Shown: positions 53,151 to 62,541, counted from the stretch's first letter. The stretch is DNA of 64,000 bases from Fusibacter bizertensis (GCF_029914245.1 NZ_JARYZI010000012.1:53438-117437); one strand, 5' to 3'. The notes: generated from the sequence alone by a model not told the origin. A program made the numbers and translations.

Positions 53151-53657
53151 ATGAAAATTAACCCAAATTCTCAAGCCTTAAATACGTATCGACAACTTAG
53201 TACAAATACATCAAATACTAGCAACACCATCGATAGAAGTATTGTAAAACCAGATACGAAGCAACAAGATCCCCAAAAGACTTCAAATAGTAATTCTGTC
53301 TCTAGTAATCCCATCAACGTATCGATTTCAAAAGAAGGTCAAGCCCTTAGTAAAGCACAAACAACAGCTACTGCTACACCGCTTGCCCCTACTGCTACCA
53401 AGACAAATACCGTGACATCTGCTGGTAAGCCCGTGAGTGCAAATTATTCACCACAAAGACCTCAGCGTTCTGTTTCTCAAAATAATTTAGGTGAAAATAA
53501 AATTCAACAAAAAGCTGATCAAGCTGCATTGGATAGTCCACAAAAAGCAGCAGATGCGCTTAAATCAGTGAATGATATGATCACTAAGCAAGCAAGTAAC
53601 GCTAGGATGGCACAAGCGAACCAATCACCACAAAGTGTTTTACAATTATTAAAATAG
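53151..53657 (+). CDS. Low-complexity protein with YjfB-like C-terminus
   Basis: A 168-residue protein, ATG at 53151 with AAGGAGG. Residues 1-125 are Ser/Thr/Asn/Gln rich and probably disordered. The C-terminal SNARMAQANQSPQSVLQLLK resembles the end of YjfB, a putative motility protein of Firmicutes. The whole is not secreted by signal peptide. A flagellar or cytoplasmic regulatory role is a weak inference. Monocistronic with a terminator. Confidence 0.6.
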   Translation: MKINPNSQALNTYRQLSTNTSNTSNTIDRSIVKPDTKQQDPQKTSNSNSVSSNPINVSISKEGQALSKAQTTATATPLAPTATKTNTVTSAGKPVSANYSPQRPQRSVSQNNLGENKIQQKADQAALDSPQKAADALKSVNDMITKQASNARMAQANQSPQSVLQLLK

Positions 53658-53669
53658 TGAACAAAAATA

Positions 53670-53710
53670 GAACCCAAAAGTTTAGATCTATCATCTAATC
53701 TTTTGGGTTT
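53670..53710. terminator. Bidirectional terminator
   Basis: The stem AACCCAAAAG/CTTTTGGGTT-type pairing, with inner TTAGAT/ATCTAA, separates the YjfB-like and SulP genes. Confidence 0.85.
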
Positions 53711-53723
53711 CTTAATATCGGAT

Positions 53724-55256
53724 CTATGCTAATTCATTGATTGCAACATGATAGTTTGGATCTTCTATGATGTTAATATCCACAACACTTGTTGCATCTT
53801 TTATAAATTCATAACACTCTGGCGACAGATGCTTTAGATGAAGAATTTTTCCCTCATTTTTATACATCTCTGTCAGCGAGTTGATAATATCGATTCCAGA
53901 ATGGTCAAATACCCTAGCATGGAGGAAATCAATAACAACTTCATCTGGATCACTTGATATATCAAAACTTTCAATAAAGTTTCTCGCAGAACCAAAGAAC
54001 AAAGCCCCTCTTATCTGATAAACTTTAGTATGCTCCGCTTCCTTCGTAACTGTAATATCAATTCTTTTACCTTTTTCCCAAGCAAAAATCAGTGCTGAGA
54101 CGATTACGCCAGCGGCAACTGCCACTGCCAAGTCTTGTACAACTGTTATCCCTGAAACAAGTATAATTACAAAAGCATCTGACTTTTTAATGTTCCTAAT
54201 CATTTTAAATGATGACCACTCAAAGGTCGCGATAACTACCATAAACATAACACCAGTTAGTGCTGCTATAGGAATCATCTCTATCAGTGATGAACCAAAA
54301 AGGATAAACCCTAATAGGAAAAGTGCAGCTGAAACACCTGATAACCGATTGCGACCACCAGAATTTACATTGATCATACTTTGACCAATCATCGCACAAC
54401 CACCCATACCACCAAAGAAACCAGTAGCAATATTGGCAACGCCTTGACCGATGCACTCCTTGTTTCCACGACCTCTTGTTTTAGTGATATCATCCACCAA
54501 CGTTAGCGTCATCAAGGATTCGATAAGACCAATCGCTGCAAAAACCACTGCATAAGGTAACAGAATCTCTAATGAGTGAAGGTTGAAAGGTATACTTGGG
54601 ATGTGAAACTGTGGAAACCCACCACCAACTGATGCGATATCGCCGACACTTTTCGTATCAATATGAAGAAAGTTCACCAAAACCGCAACAGAAAGGATCG
54701 CAACGAGTGCTGATGGGATCGCTTTAGTTAACTTTGGCAATATATACATAATGAACATCGTCATTAGAACAAGTCCTATCATGGTAAAAAGTTCCTTACC
54801 ACTCATCCACACAAGCGTGTCATTTATACTCTTTACTTTAAACTGATTGAGCTGGGCTAAGAAGATCACAATCGCAAGTCCATTGACAAACCCAAACATC
54901 ACTGGTAGTGGAATGATCCTGATAAACTTACCTAATTTGAGAAGTCCTACTGTGATTTGTATAATTCCCATTAGCACCACGGCACCAAAGAGATATTCAA
55001 CGCCATGCTCTGATACAAGATCAACCATAACAACTGCTAGTGCGCCAGTTGCACCTGAGATCATACCTGGTCTTCCACCAAATAAAGCTGTTATAAGGCC
55101 CACCATAAACGCAGCATAAAGTCCCACAAGTGGCTCAACGCCAGCCACAAAAGAAAATGCAACTGCCTCAGGAACAAGAGCGAGTGCAACTGTTAACCCT
55201 GATAATAATTCGTTCTTAATATTGATATTCTTAAATCTTGATTCTCTTTTTGACAA
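53724..55256 (-). CDS. SulP family anion transporter with STAS domain
   Basis: A 510-residue transporter. The membrane domain (about 12-390) has the SulP signature LVPEAVAFSFVAGVEPLVGLYAAF and GGMGGCAMIGQSMINVNSGGRNRLSG. A C-terminal STAS domain (about 400-505) follows, with FDHSGIDIINSL at its helix. Substrates of the family include sulfate, bicarbonate and dicarboxylates; this one cannot be narrowed. Start is TTG behind GGAGG. Monocistronic. Confidence 0.93.
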   Translation of the reverse strand: MSKRESRFKNINIKNELLSGLTVALALVPEAVAFSFVAGVEPLVGLYAAFMVGLITALFGGRPGMISGATGALAVVMVDLVSEHGVEYLFGAVVLMGIIQITVGLLKLGKFIRIIPLPVMFGFVNGLAIVIFLAQLNQFKVKSINDTLVWMSGKELFTMIGLVLMTMFIMYILPKLTKAIPSALVAILSVAVLVNFLHIDTKSVGDIASVGGGFPQFHIPSIPFNLHSLEILLPYAVVFAAIGLIESLMTLTLVDDITKTRGRGNKECIGQGVANIATGFFGGMGGCAMIGQSMINVNSGGRNRLSGVSAALFLLGFILFGSSLIEMIPIAALTGVMFMVVIATFEWSSFKMIRNIKKSDAFVIILVSGITVVQDLAVAVAAGVIVSALIFAWEKGKRIDITVTKEAEHTKVYQIRGALFFGSARNFIESFDISSDPDEVVIDFLHARVFDHSGIDIINSLTEMYKNEGKILHLKHLSPECYEFIKDATSVVDINIIEDPNYHVAINELA

Positions 55257-55348
55257 TGTATTACCTCCGAAATTTTAAGTACATAAGTCATTAATATACC
55301 ATAAAATAGAGGTAAATAAAAGAAACACTTTATAGCTGGCTTAAATTC

Positions 55349-56818
55349 CTATGTCCCACAGGTAGTTGTATAGTTTTTTGGCCAGTTTTTCTGTGGCGTA
55401 CCGATAAGGAGTTGTTCATCTGTATATAGATAAGGATTCGATAGCAATCGCATCAATTCCCTAAACGGCTTATCGTCACCCTCTAAAACCCAATCATTAA
55501 GAACGCGCTGAACGATGTGATTACGGGGGATAATTGCAGGATTCTGTCCTTTCATGAATTCCCTTAGTGATTTTTCATCCCCTAGTTCCTGTGTGAGACG
55601 CATACGCCACTTTTGATACCAGTTCTTAAAGGCTTCTGAAGAAGTACTTTCCTCGGTTTCAAAAGTGCCTAGTGTTAGTTTTTTAAACGTCTCGTGGTAG
55701 TCTAGTTGATCCCTTTCCATGCATACTAGTAATTCATTTACCATAGCTAAATCCTCATAATCAGAACTTAAAAGACCTAATTTGTTTCGCATCTTTAAAA
55801 GCCACTCTGCTTCATATACCTGGTCATAATAATCTAAAGCCTCATTTGCGACTCGTTCACCATCATGATTAAAAAGTGGTATCAAAGTCTCTGCGAATCT
55901 TGCCAGATTCCATTTTCCAATAAGGGGTTGGTTCTTATATCGGTATCTACCACTTGTGTCTATAGCGCTGAATACCGTATCGGGATCGTATTGATCCATA
56001 AAGGCACAGGGCCCATAATCTATCGTCTCACCTGCTAAAGTTACATTATCTGTATTCATGACACCATGTACAAACCCGAGGCTTTGCCAGTGTGCTATCA
56101 GTTTAGCTTGACGCATCGCAAAGTTAAAAAGTAAGCATCTTATCTGATCTTCTTTATCAGAGCACTGCGGATAGTGCCTAGCTAAAGTGTAGTTGAAGAG
56201 TGCCTTTAATATAGCATCACCGCGCGAAGCGGCATACTGAAAAGTACCTACTCGTATATGACTGGACGCCATACGCGTAAGTATCGCACCTTCTTGCTGG
56301 GTTGCTCTGTATACGGTCTCTCCCGAACTTACAACCGCAAGGCTTCTAGTTGTAGGTACGCCAAGGCCTGCCATGGCTTCACTAATTAAGTATTCTCGAA
56401 GCATAGGTTCTACCCCAGCTCTTCCATCACCACGTCTAGAATAAGGCGTTGGACCTGAGCCTTTTAATTGCAAATCAACCCGCCTGCCTTCAGGCGTTAG
56501 ATGCTCACCAATCATTAGTGCTCTTCCATCTCCAAGGTGGTTAAAGTAACCAAATTGATGACCTGAGTAGGCTTGTGCAAACGATCTACTACCGAGAACT
56601 TGTTGATTTCCGGATAAAATAGCAGTTCCTTCTAAAGTACTTAACCCATCTGCATCCAGACCAATTTCAAGTGCTAATGCAGTATTTAAAAGAATAATCT
56701 GAGGATCTTTTACTGGCTTAGCAATTTGAACTGTATACAGTATATCTGGTAACTCCAGATATGAGTTATCTATGCAAAAACCAAAGTTATCTTTTCTTTT
56801 TATATTTGACATCATCAT
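55349..56818 (-). CDS. selO: Protein adenylyltransferase SelO (YdiU family)
   Basis: A 489-residue pseudokinase-fold enzyme that transfers AMP from ATP to Ser/Thr/Tyr of target proteins. Conserved parts: AYSGHQFGYFNHLGDGRALMIGEH, LQLKGSGPTPYSRRGDGRA, REYLISEAMAGLGVPTTRS and HGVMNTDNVTLAGETIDYGP, with the metal-binding Asn/Asp. The C-terminus ends TTCGT, placing a Cys where eukaryotic SelO has Sec; this Cys may form a redox switch, as proposed for E. coli SelO. ATG has AAAGGT. Confidence 0.95.
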   Translation of the reverse strand: MMMSNIKRKDNFGFCIDNSYLELPDILYTVQIAKPVKDPQIILLNTALALEIGLDADGLSTLEGTAILSGNQQVLGSRSFAQAYSGHQFGYFNHLGDGRALMIGEHLTPEGRRVDLQLKGSGPTPYSRRGDGRAGVEPMLREYLISEAMAGLGVPTTRSLAVVSSGETVYRATQQEGAILTRMASSHIRVGTFQYAASRGDAILKALFNYTLARHYPQCSDKEDQIRCLLFNFAMRQAKLIAHWQSLGFVHGVMNTDNVTLAGETIDYGPCAFMDQYDPDTVFSAIDTSGRYRYKNQPLIGKWNLARFAETLIPLFNHDGERVANEALDYYDQVYEAEWLLKMRNKLGLLSSDYEDLAMVNELLVCMERDQLDYHETFKKLTLGTFETEESTSSEAFKNWYQKWRMRLTQELGDEKSLREFMKGQNPAIIPRNHIVQRVLNDWVLEGDDKPFRELMRLLSNPYLYTDEQLLIGTPQKNWPKNYTTTCGT

Positions 56819-56898
56819 TTATACCTTTCTGTTATTATAAATACTTTTAATGGATTTAAATTGTACTTATATCAATTAAATACCCATCTCAATTTGAC

Positions 56899-56924
56899 TT
56901 AACCAATGCGCCTAACTTGGTTAA
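56899..56924. promoter_or_regulatory. Inverted repeat upstream of the aldo-keto reductase promoter
   Basis: TTAACCAA (56899-56906) and TTGGTTAA (56917-56924) are perfect inverted halves with a 10-base centre. They end 6 bases before the -35 box of the aldo-keto reductase, and suggest a dimeric regulator site. Confidence 0.55.
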
Positions 56925-56929
56925 ACCAC

Positions 56930-56959
56930 TTGCTAATGGGTATAGAAACACCGTATACT
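56930..56959 (+). promoter_or_regulatory. Promoter of the aldo-keto reductase gene
   Basis: TTGCTA (56930-56935), an 18-base spacer and TATACT (56954-56959) are present, with the start near 56966. Confidence 0.65.
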
Positions 56960-56982
56960 ACCTATTAGAGGAAGGTGAAAAA

Positions 56983-57837
56983 ATGTTACAAACTTATAGT
57001 GAAAAATTTAAGAGAAGTCTATCAAAAGTTGCATTTGGCGGTATCGTCGTTGCTAACGAAGTGCAAGAAGATGCAAACAGATATGTTGAAGAAGCTATAA
57101 AAAGCGGGGTGAATTATTTTGATGTCGCTCCTACTTATTTTGATGCTGAATCAAAACTAGGGCCTGCACTTAGAGGAAAGCGAAAAGATATCTTTTTAGC
57201 GTGTAAAACTGAGGATCGCACAGCATCTGGCTCAAGAAAATTACTTGAAGAATCTCTCGAGAAATTGGAAACAGACTATTTTGATCTTTACCAACTTCAT
57301 GCTGTTTATGATCTAGAGGATGTCAAAAAAACATTTGGTCCTGATGGCGCTTTTAAAACTTATTTAAAGGCAAAAGAAGAAGGCCTTATCAAACATATTG
57401 GTTTTTCAGCACATTCAACTGAAGCTGCACTGGCACTTATGGAAAGATATGATTTTGATTCTATTATGTTTCCTTTTAATTTTGCTTCGATGCTAAATTA
57501 TGGATATGGTGACGATGTCCTCAAACTTGCAAAAGAAAAAAACATGACCATTTTAGGCATCAAATCTATGGTACTTACAAGTTATCAAGAAAGCGATAAA
57601 GAAAAATATCCTAAAGCTTGGTATCATCCAATAGAAGATTTTGAACTTGCTAAAAAAGCTGTGAACTACTCGCTGAATCGCGGTGTAGATATTATAGTTC
57701 CCCCTGGAAATATAGAGCAATTTAGATGGGCATTAAAAATAGTTGAACAAGGACTACAGCTTGACGTGTCTGATGTAGAAGACTTAAAAAAAGTTGCGCG
57801 TTCAACAACACCTTTGTTTCCACTTAAATCTAGATAA
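56983..57837 (+). CDS. Aldo/keto reductase
   Basis: A 284-residue NAD(P)H-dependent carbonyl reductase. The ATG at 56983 with GAGGAAGG is used; the longer frame would start upstream of the promoter. The catalytic tetrad is visible as NYFDVAPTYFD (Asp, Tyr), LACKTED (Lys) and DLYQLHAV (His). The C-terminal NRGVDIIVPPGNIEQ segment corresponds to the cofactor-phosphate loop but reads PPGN rather than IPG. Substrate unknown. Followed by a strong terminator. Confidence 0.9.
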   Translation: MLQTYSEKFKRSLSKVAFGGIVVANEVQEDANRYVEEAIKSGVNYFDVAPTYFDAESKLGPALRGKRKDIFLACKTEDRTASGSRKLLEESLEKLETDYFDLYQLHAVYDLEDVKKTFGPDGAFKTYLKAKEEGLIKHIGFSAHSTEAALALMERYDFDSIMFPFNFASMLNYGYGDDVLKLAKEKNMTILGIKSMVLTSYQESDKEKYPKAWYHPIEDFELAKKAVNYSLNRGVDIIVPPGNIEQFRWALKIVEQGLQLDVSDVEDLKKVARSTTPLFPLKSR

Positions 57838-57850
57838 AATTCAATGAAAA

Positions 57851-57889
57851 CCCCTTCAAAATTCAACTTGGATTTTGAAGGGGTTTTTT
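57851..57889 (+). terminator. Terminator of the aldo-keto reductase gene
   Basis: The 11-bp stem CCCCTTCAAAA/TTTTGAAGGGG is followed by six T (57884-57889). Confidence 0.95.
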
Positions 57890-57934
57890 GTGTCTCATAA
57901 GTTTTAGACGCATAGTGGTTCACTTTATTTCAGA

Positions 57935-58741
57935 TTATTGACGCATCTCATCACTAAGAACGACTGAAATGATCCGGTCAACGATAGCACTATAACCCGC
58001 TGCATTTGGATGAAAATCATCTATTGTCAGATAAGCATCTAAGTGATACTTAAAAAGATCATAAGTTGGGATGTAAACACTACTCGAGTAAGAATCTACT
58101 AGTAATGAGGTCTTGTAATTCATATTTAGTAACAGTTCAATTTTCTCCATATCAACTTTATCGCCATAAGGATTATAAAGTCCGATAAAAACAATTTGTG
58201 TATCTGCGTTTTTAGCTTTTATTGCGTTTAAAATGACTTTTAAATCACTCAGATATTGCGTTAAGAGTTCTTCATAGTCAATTGAAAGTGTGGAAGCTTC
58301 ATTATCAAGAAGGCTTTTGATATCATTACCACCTATTGAGATCATCACCATATGCGATTGAATCAGAAACGCATCTGTCTCGGTATTTTGAATGACGGCT
58401 AAGAGATCTTCAGTTTTCGCACCTGGAACAGACAAATTAATCACTTCAGTCGACTTTGAGTTATCATTCAATTTTAAGGCATAACCTTTGCCAAGTCCCA
58501 TACTTGTTTCATCACCAACGCCAGCGCCTATAGAATCTCCTATTACTAGGATATTGAGATTATCTGCCGACTTAAAAACACTATTGGTCTTTTCAATGCT
58601 CGTCTCAATGTTTGACTTTGTCATTTCACCGTTCTGAGTTGATGTCGTAATATGAATAGTTGTCACGATTCCTATAATAAAGCCCACTGCTATCACAATT
58701 GAAAATACAAACAATATCAGCCATAAGATTTTTTTGTTCAT
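57935..58741 (-). CDS. Membrane-anchored SGNH/GDSL hydrolase
   Basis: A 268-residue extracellular esterase-type protein. An N-terminal membrane anchor (about 4-28) is followed by block I GDSIGAG (nucleophile Ser), block III SIGGNDI, and block V DDFHPNAAGY with the catalytic Asp/His. It resembles YpmR-type SGNH lipases. The ATG has AGGAGG and comes 18 bases after the ABC permease stop, so it is the third gene of that operon. Substrate likely a lipid or acetylated glycan; not provable here. Confidence 0.9.
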   Translation of the reverse strand: MNKKILWLILFVFSIVIAVGFIIGIVTTIHITTSTQNGEMTKSNIETSIEKTNSVFKSADNLNILVIGDSIGAGVGDETSMGLGKGYALKLNDNSKSTEVINLSVPGAKTEDLLAVIQNTETDAFLIQSHMVMISIGGNDIKSLLDNEASTLSIDYEELLTQYLSDLKVILNAIKAKNADTQIVFIGLYNPYGDKVDMEKIELLLNMNYKTSLLVDSYSSSVYIPTYDLFKYHLDAYLTIDDFHPNAAGYSAIVDRIISVVLSDEMRQ

Positions 58742-58759
58742 ACCATGCCTCCTATAGAA

Positions 58760-59761
58760 CTACACCAATACATCTTGTTTCGAAAAAACAAAAAAGCTTA
58801 TAACCAAAGATACAACAGACCATACACTTAGCACCAATACTGAAAATACTAAACTCATCCCTTCAATTGGTTGGAAGGAACCTGTTAAGTATTTTATGAG
58901 ATTGAGATTTGACACAAAAAAGTATTTCACAATTCCCCAATCTGATAAGAAAAATTGTAAAAACTGTCCACCAATCAGTGATGCCATAATTATCCCTATG
59001 GCAGTTGCTGTACTTCTAACAAGTGCAGAGATCATGAACGTTATTGATGCAATTGCAATAGATACAAACCATCCTAGTGCATAGACTAAAAACATATACT
59101 CTAATCGTGTTATCCTTATGACTGAGTCTGAGTTTAATGTGCCTCCAATATATTTAAACCCAGTAGCGATGGGTTCATCAAATCCCCATACGCCAAAAAA
59201 GAGCCTAGAAACGCCGCCTGATATAATGCCAATTAAGAGTATAACCATAGTCGTCATCATCACGAGAGCAAGATACTTACTTAAGAGAACTTTCCATCTA
59301 GGCACTGCCCTTGTAAGTAGTAATTTTATGGTTCTATTTGAGAACTCACTTGAGATTAAATCAGCTGCTAAAATGATGATTAGCAATGGTAAAAATAGAA
59401 TAATAGATTGTTCCATAAATTCTACTGTAAACCTTGCTGTGCTTGGGGTAATTGGATTCAAATCATGAGATACAAAGTATTCTAATTGCTCGATCTGAAT
59501 GTTTATGGATTGAATCGCAGATTCAGGAATATAGGGGCTATCTACTCTACCTTTTAGTTGCTCGATTTGCTGATTGACGAGGCTTTTCCAATCATAAGAA
59601 GCGCCACTTACTGAGGATTCAAACTTACTAATCGTTTTATCATATGCATATTTTTCACCATAGGCAAACAGCCCAACAAGAACGATCAGTAAAATGGCGA
59701 TTAATATCATTTTCTTCTTTAAAAATATTTTAGTAATTTCATTCTGAATTAAAGAAACCAT
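58760..59761 (-). CDS. ABC-2 type transporter permease
   Basis: A 333-residue membrane subunit. A first helix near 18-36, an external loop of about 80 residues (coil), then about five segments including LLILAADLISSEFSNRTIKLLLTRAVPRW, the ABC-2 signature before the coupling helix. Pairs with the ATPase 13 bases upstream. Resembles bacitracin/lantibiotic-type export permeases; substrate unknown. Confidence 0.9.
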   Translation of the reverse strand: MVSLIQNEITKIFLKKKMILIAILLIVLVGLFAYGEKYAYDKTISKFESSVSGASYDWKSLVNQQIEQLKGRVDSPYIPESAIQSINIQIEQLEYFVSHDLNPITPSTARFTVEFMEQSIILFLPLLIIILAADLISSEFSNRTIKLLLTRAVPRWKVLLSKYLALVMMTTMVILLIGIISGGVSRLFFGVWGFDEPIATGFKYIGGTLNSDSVIRITRLEYMFLVYALGWFVSIAIASITFMISALVRSTATAIGIIMASLIGGQFLQFFLSDWGIVKYFFVSNLNLIKYLTGSFQPIEGMSLVFSVLVLSVWSVVSLVISFFVFSKQDVLV

Positions 59762-59774
59762 CGTGCCATCTCCT

Positions 59775-60683
59775 CTATGTGATATGATGATGTTCAGTTA
59801 GGTTTAAAAACAACTCTTCAAGTGTAAGACTTTTTATACCTACATATTTAAGTTTTATCCCTTCATCAATTAGGTACTTGTTCATCTCTTCTATTTTCTC
59901 AAGATCGATATTTCCCATCAGTTCATTATTTTCAATCTTTAAATCGGCTTTATATTTTTCCTTTAATAAGGTCTGTCCCTTCAGAGGGTCATCAAGAACC
60001 CAATAAATAGTGCCTGAAGATAATAAATCGCTCACCTTTGCATTTTTAATAATTAGTCCATCATTGATAATAGAAACTTTATCGCACATGAGTTGTATTT
60101 CAGAGATAAGATGAGATGATATTAACACTGAAATGTTTTTATGTCTCACTAAGTCCTTTATAATTTCCCTGAACTCAAAGATCCCTTGGGGATCAAACCC
60201 ATTTGTAGGTTCATCAAGAATTAAAAGTTTCGGTTTATGAATCAAGGCCTGTGCAAGACCTAGTCTTTGCCTCATCCCCATAGAGTAAGTACTTACTTTG
60301 TCGTTGATCCTATTCTCAAGTCCAACGAGCCTAACAACCTCAAGAATATCTTCTTTAGAGATATTTTTAGACATAGCAGATAACATCTCTAAATTCTTCA
60401 TACCAGTGGCAAAATTATATAGATCTGGCCCTTCTATTAAACACCCAACGTTCTCCATGGCTTTTATATATTGAGTTGATATAGACGCTCCGCAAATTTC
60501 GATTGTACCTGAAGAGGGTTTCGAAAGTCCCACAATCATTCTAAGGGTTGTTGATTTTCCAGCACCATTAGGACCTAAAAAACCTAAGATTTCACCTTCT
60601 TCTATATTAAAACTGATGCCTTTAATGATTTCTTTTTTTTCAATATATTTCGTGACATTATTAACTTTAAGCACCCTACTCAT
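59775..60683 (-). CDS. ABC transporter ATP-binding protein
   Basis: A 302-residue ATPase. The ATG at 60683 is chosen over a GTG 12 bases earlier because GTGAGG then lies as ribosome site. Walker A GPNGAGKST, signature YSMGMRQRLGLAQAL and Walker B LLILDEPTNGFDP are intact. The C-terminal 90 residues are the usual BcrA-like extension. First gene of an operon with the ABC-2 permease and SGNH hydrolase, suggesting export or envelope modification. Confidence 0.93.
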   Translation of the reverse strand: MSRVLKVNNVTKYIEKKEIIKGISFNIEEGEILGFLGPNGAGKSTTLRMIVGLSKPSSGTIEICGASISTQYIKAMENVGCLIEGPDLYNFATGMKNLEMLSAMSKNISKEDILEVVRLVGLENRINDKVSTYSMGMRQRLGLAQALIHKPKLLILDEPTNGFDPQGIFEFREIIKDLVRHKNISVLISSHLISEIQLMCDKVSIINDGLIIKNAKVSDLLSSGTIYWVLDDPLKGQTLLKEKYKADLKIENNELMGNIDLEKIEEMNKYLIDEGIKLKYVGIKSLTLEELFLNLTEHHHIT

Positions 60684-60781
60684 AATCTGCCTCACTTCAA
60701 CTCTACATTAATGACTCGTAGCAATCTAATCGTTCTTATATTTAGAGTATTATATCCAATTTGTGCTTATATAAACGCATC

Positions 60782-61507
60782 TTACTGTTTGCTCAACAAT
60801 ATAAGCATTGCCAAACCAACACCCGCTAAAAAGGCCAAGTAAGAATGTTCCCTTTCATTTTCTCTTACTTCTGGCAAAAGATGGGATGCGGAAATATAGA
60901 TTAAGACGCCCACTACAAACCCAAGAGCAAGTCCTAGAATTGAACTGTTTAATTTGCTTACAAATGGAAAGGCTATAAAAGCACCTATCGGTGTAGTGAG
61001 TGCAGCTACCAGAAAAGCATAAAAAATGGCTTTTTTATCACTTAATCCTGCTTTAGTTAATACTGAAAATGTAATGACCCCTTCTGCAAATTCATGTACG
61101 ACGAGCCCAATCCCTGCCAATATACCTATGAAAATATTCACATTAAAAGCAACTGAATAAATGATGCCATCTATAAAAGAGTGAATCCCAATTCCCTCTA
61201 AGGCTGTAATTCCAAATGCCAATTCATGTTGCTTGGTTTTGTGTTTGATAATCCTATTGCTAAAAAACATAAATACAAATCCAATTAACGCAGCCAAACC
61301 TGCGTTTGGGTTTTTTTCTATCGCCTGAGGAAACGCCATGATTAAAGGTGATGAGATCAACACGCCAGCAGCAAAACACATAAAGTACTCAACATTCTTT
61401 TCAGCCCATACTTTGTTTTTATAAATCACCAAAATTCCAATACTATTAACTACCATTGCACTTAGTGCAAAAATAGCCACCCATGTAAATGTACTGAGTT
61501 TTAACAC
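60782..61507 (-). CDS. ZIP family metal transporter
   Basis: A 241-residue, eight-segment divalent-metal permease. The metal-binding helices show HSFIDGIIYS (helix 4) and VHEFAEGVITFSVL (helix 5), with the His/Glu ligands of ZIP proteins. The start is GTG behind GGAG. It lies 23 bases after the radical SAM gene, likely co-transcribed. Zinc, iron or manganese uptake is probable; direction and metal are not determined. Confidence 0.92.
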   Translation of the reverse strand: MLKLSTFTWVAIFALSAMVVNSIGILVIYKNKVWAEKNVEYFMCFAAGVLISSPLIMAFPQAIEKNPNAGLAALIGFVFMFFSNRIIKHKTKQHELAFGITALEGIGIHSFIDGIIYSVAFNVNIFIGILAGIGLVVHEFAEGVITFSVLTKAGLSDKKAIFYAFLVAALTTPIGAFIAFPFVSKLNSSILGLALGFVVGVLIYISASHLLPEVRENEREHSYLAFLAGVGLAMLILLSKQ

Positions 61508-61530
61508 TTAAATCATCTCCGATCTGATCA

Positions 61531-62457
61531 TTATTTTAGTCTATAGGTCAGCATCCCTTTATATTCTATTAAAGCGATTTGCTCATCTTGTTTTAACGTA
61601 TTCATAATTTTGACACTATCTATGCAGCCTCTTGTCTTCAAGAAGCTTTCTATTTCAAATTGATTCATAGGATGTCTTTTAATGATACTGATGATGGCTT
61701 CATAATGATCTTTTATTTCACTATAAAATCCTTGTGAAGCTAACAACTCTATAGAAATACCTCCAAGTATATTGACTGCCCTTTCTATGCATTCATGGCT
61801 GACAGATTTTACGTTAGCTTCTGCAGGCGGTCTAACGGGTGTATTGATATAGACCTTATCATACTTTAGTGTTTTCAAGATTTCAGAAAGTTTTAAAAGT
61901 GAAGTGTTATCATCATTCATGTCAGGAATTAGCATAATTTCTATCCATAGACTTCCTATAAATTCTTCAGAAAATGTTTTTAAACCACTCTTTATCTGTT
62001 CAAAACGGATTGCACCGTGAGGTCTATTGATGCTCTTTAACGAAGCATCATCATACGCATCAAGCGTAGGCAACACAATATCTGCATTGTATAATTCCTC
62101 TCTCAATACTTTATCATATAGCAATGCACCATTTGTAATGACAACAACTGGCTTTTCTGTTCTTTTTTTAACTTCACATATGAGTTTTCCTAATCCTAAA
62201 TAGAGTGTAGGTTCTCCTTCTCCAACAATGGTGACCACATCAAACTCAGTATTTCGTTTAAGATAAATATCAAATTCTTCTATTATTTCCTTCACTGAGA
62301 AAAACATCTGCCTCGTATTCGTCATGTTATCGGTTCTACCAAGTTGGCAGTAGATACAAGAATAATTACAGGTCTTTTTGGGAATTGGGCTTATCCCTAA
62401 TGAAATGCCCAATCTTCTAGATGGTACTGGTCCATATACAAATTTCATTTCTTCCAT
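61531..62457 (-). CDS. Radical SAM protein
   Basis: A 308-residue radical SAM enzyme. The cluster motif is CNYSCIYCQ (Cys30, Cys34 and Cys37 of CxxxCxxC). The N-terminal VYGPVPSRRLG and GEGEPTLY, plus TNGALL, fit the family often annotated simply as radical SAM protein (COG0731-like). The C-terminal 80 residues form a small winged-helix-like domain. Substrate unknown. Followed closely by the ZIP transporter. Confidence 0.88.
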   Translation of the reverse strand: MEEMKFVYGPVPSRRLGISLGISPIPKKTCNYSCIYCQLGRTDNMTNTRQMFFSVKEIIEEFDIYLKRNTEFDVVTIVGEGEPTLYLGLGKLICEVKKRTEKPVVVITNGALLYDKVLREELYNADIVLPTLDAYDDASLKSINRPHGAIRFEQIKSGLKTFSEEFIGSLWIEIMLIPDMNDDNTSLLKLSEILKTLKYDKVYINTPVRPPAEANVKSVSHECIERAVNILGGISIELLASQGFYSEIKDHYEAIISIIKRHPMNQFEIESFLKTRGCIDSVKIMNTLKQDEQIALIEYKGMLTYRLK

Positions 62458-62500
62458 TTGCGTTTTACCTCTTTTCTAAATGATCATTAGATTAAAGACG

Positions 62501-62526
62501 AAAAAAGGGGCATTCATTGCCCCTTC
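62501..62526 (-). terminator. Terminator of the ferritin-like gene
   Basis: Minus-strand stem AAGGGGCA/TGCCCCTT with a short loop is followed by several U (62501-62506). It separates the ferritin-like gene from the radical SAM gene. Confidence 0.92.
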
Positions 62527-62541
62527 TGTAAAAATTAAAAA

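Noticed and set aside
54220..54456. 78-codon minus-strand frame inside the SulP gene
   Set aside because: A shifted-frame shadow of the SulP coding region, Trp/Cys/Tyr-rich as such shadows are.
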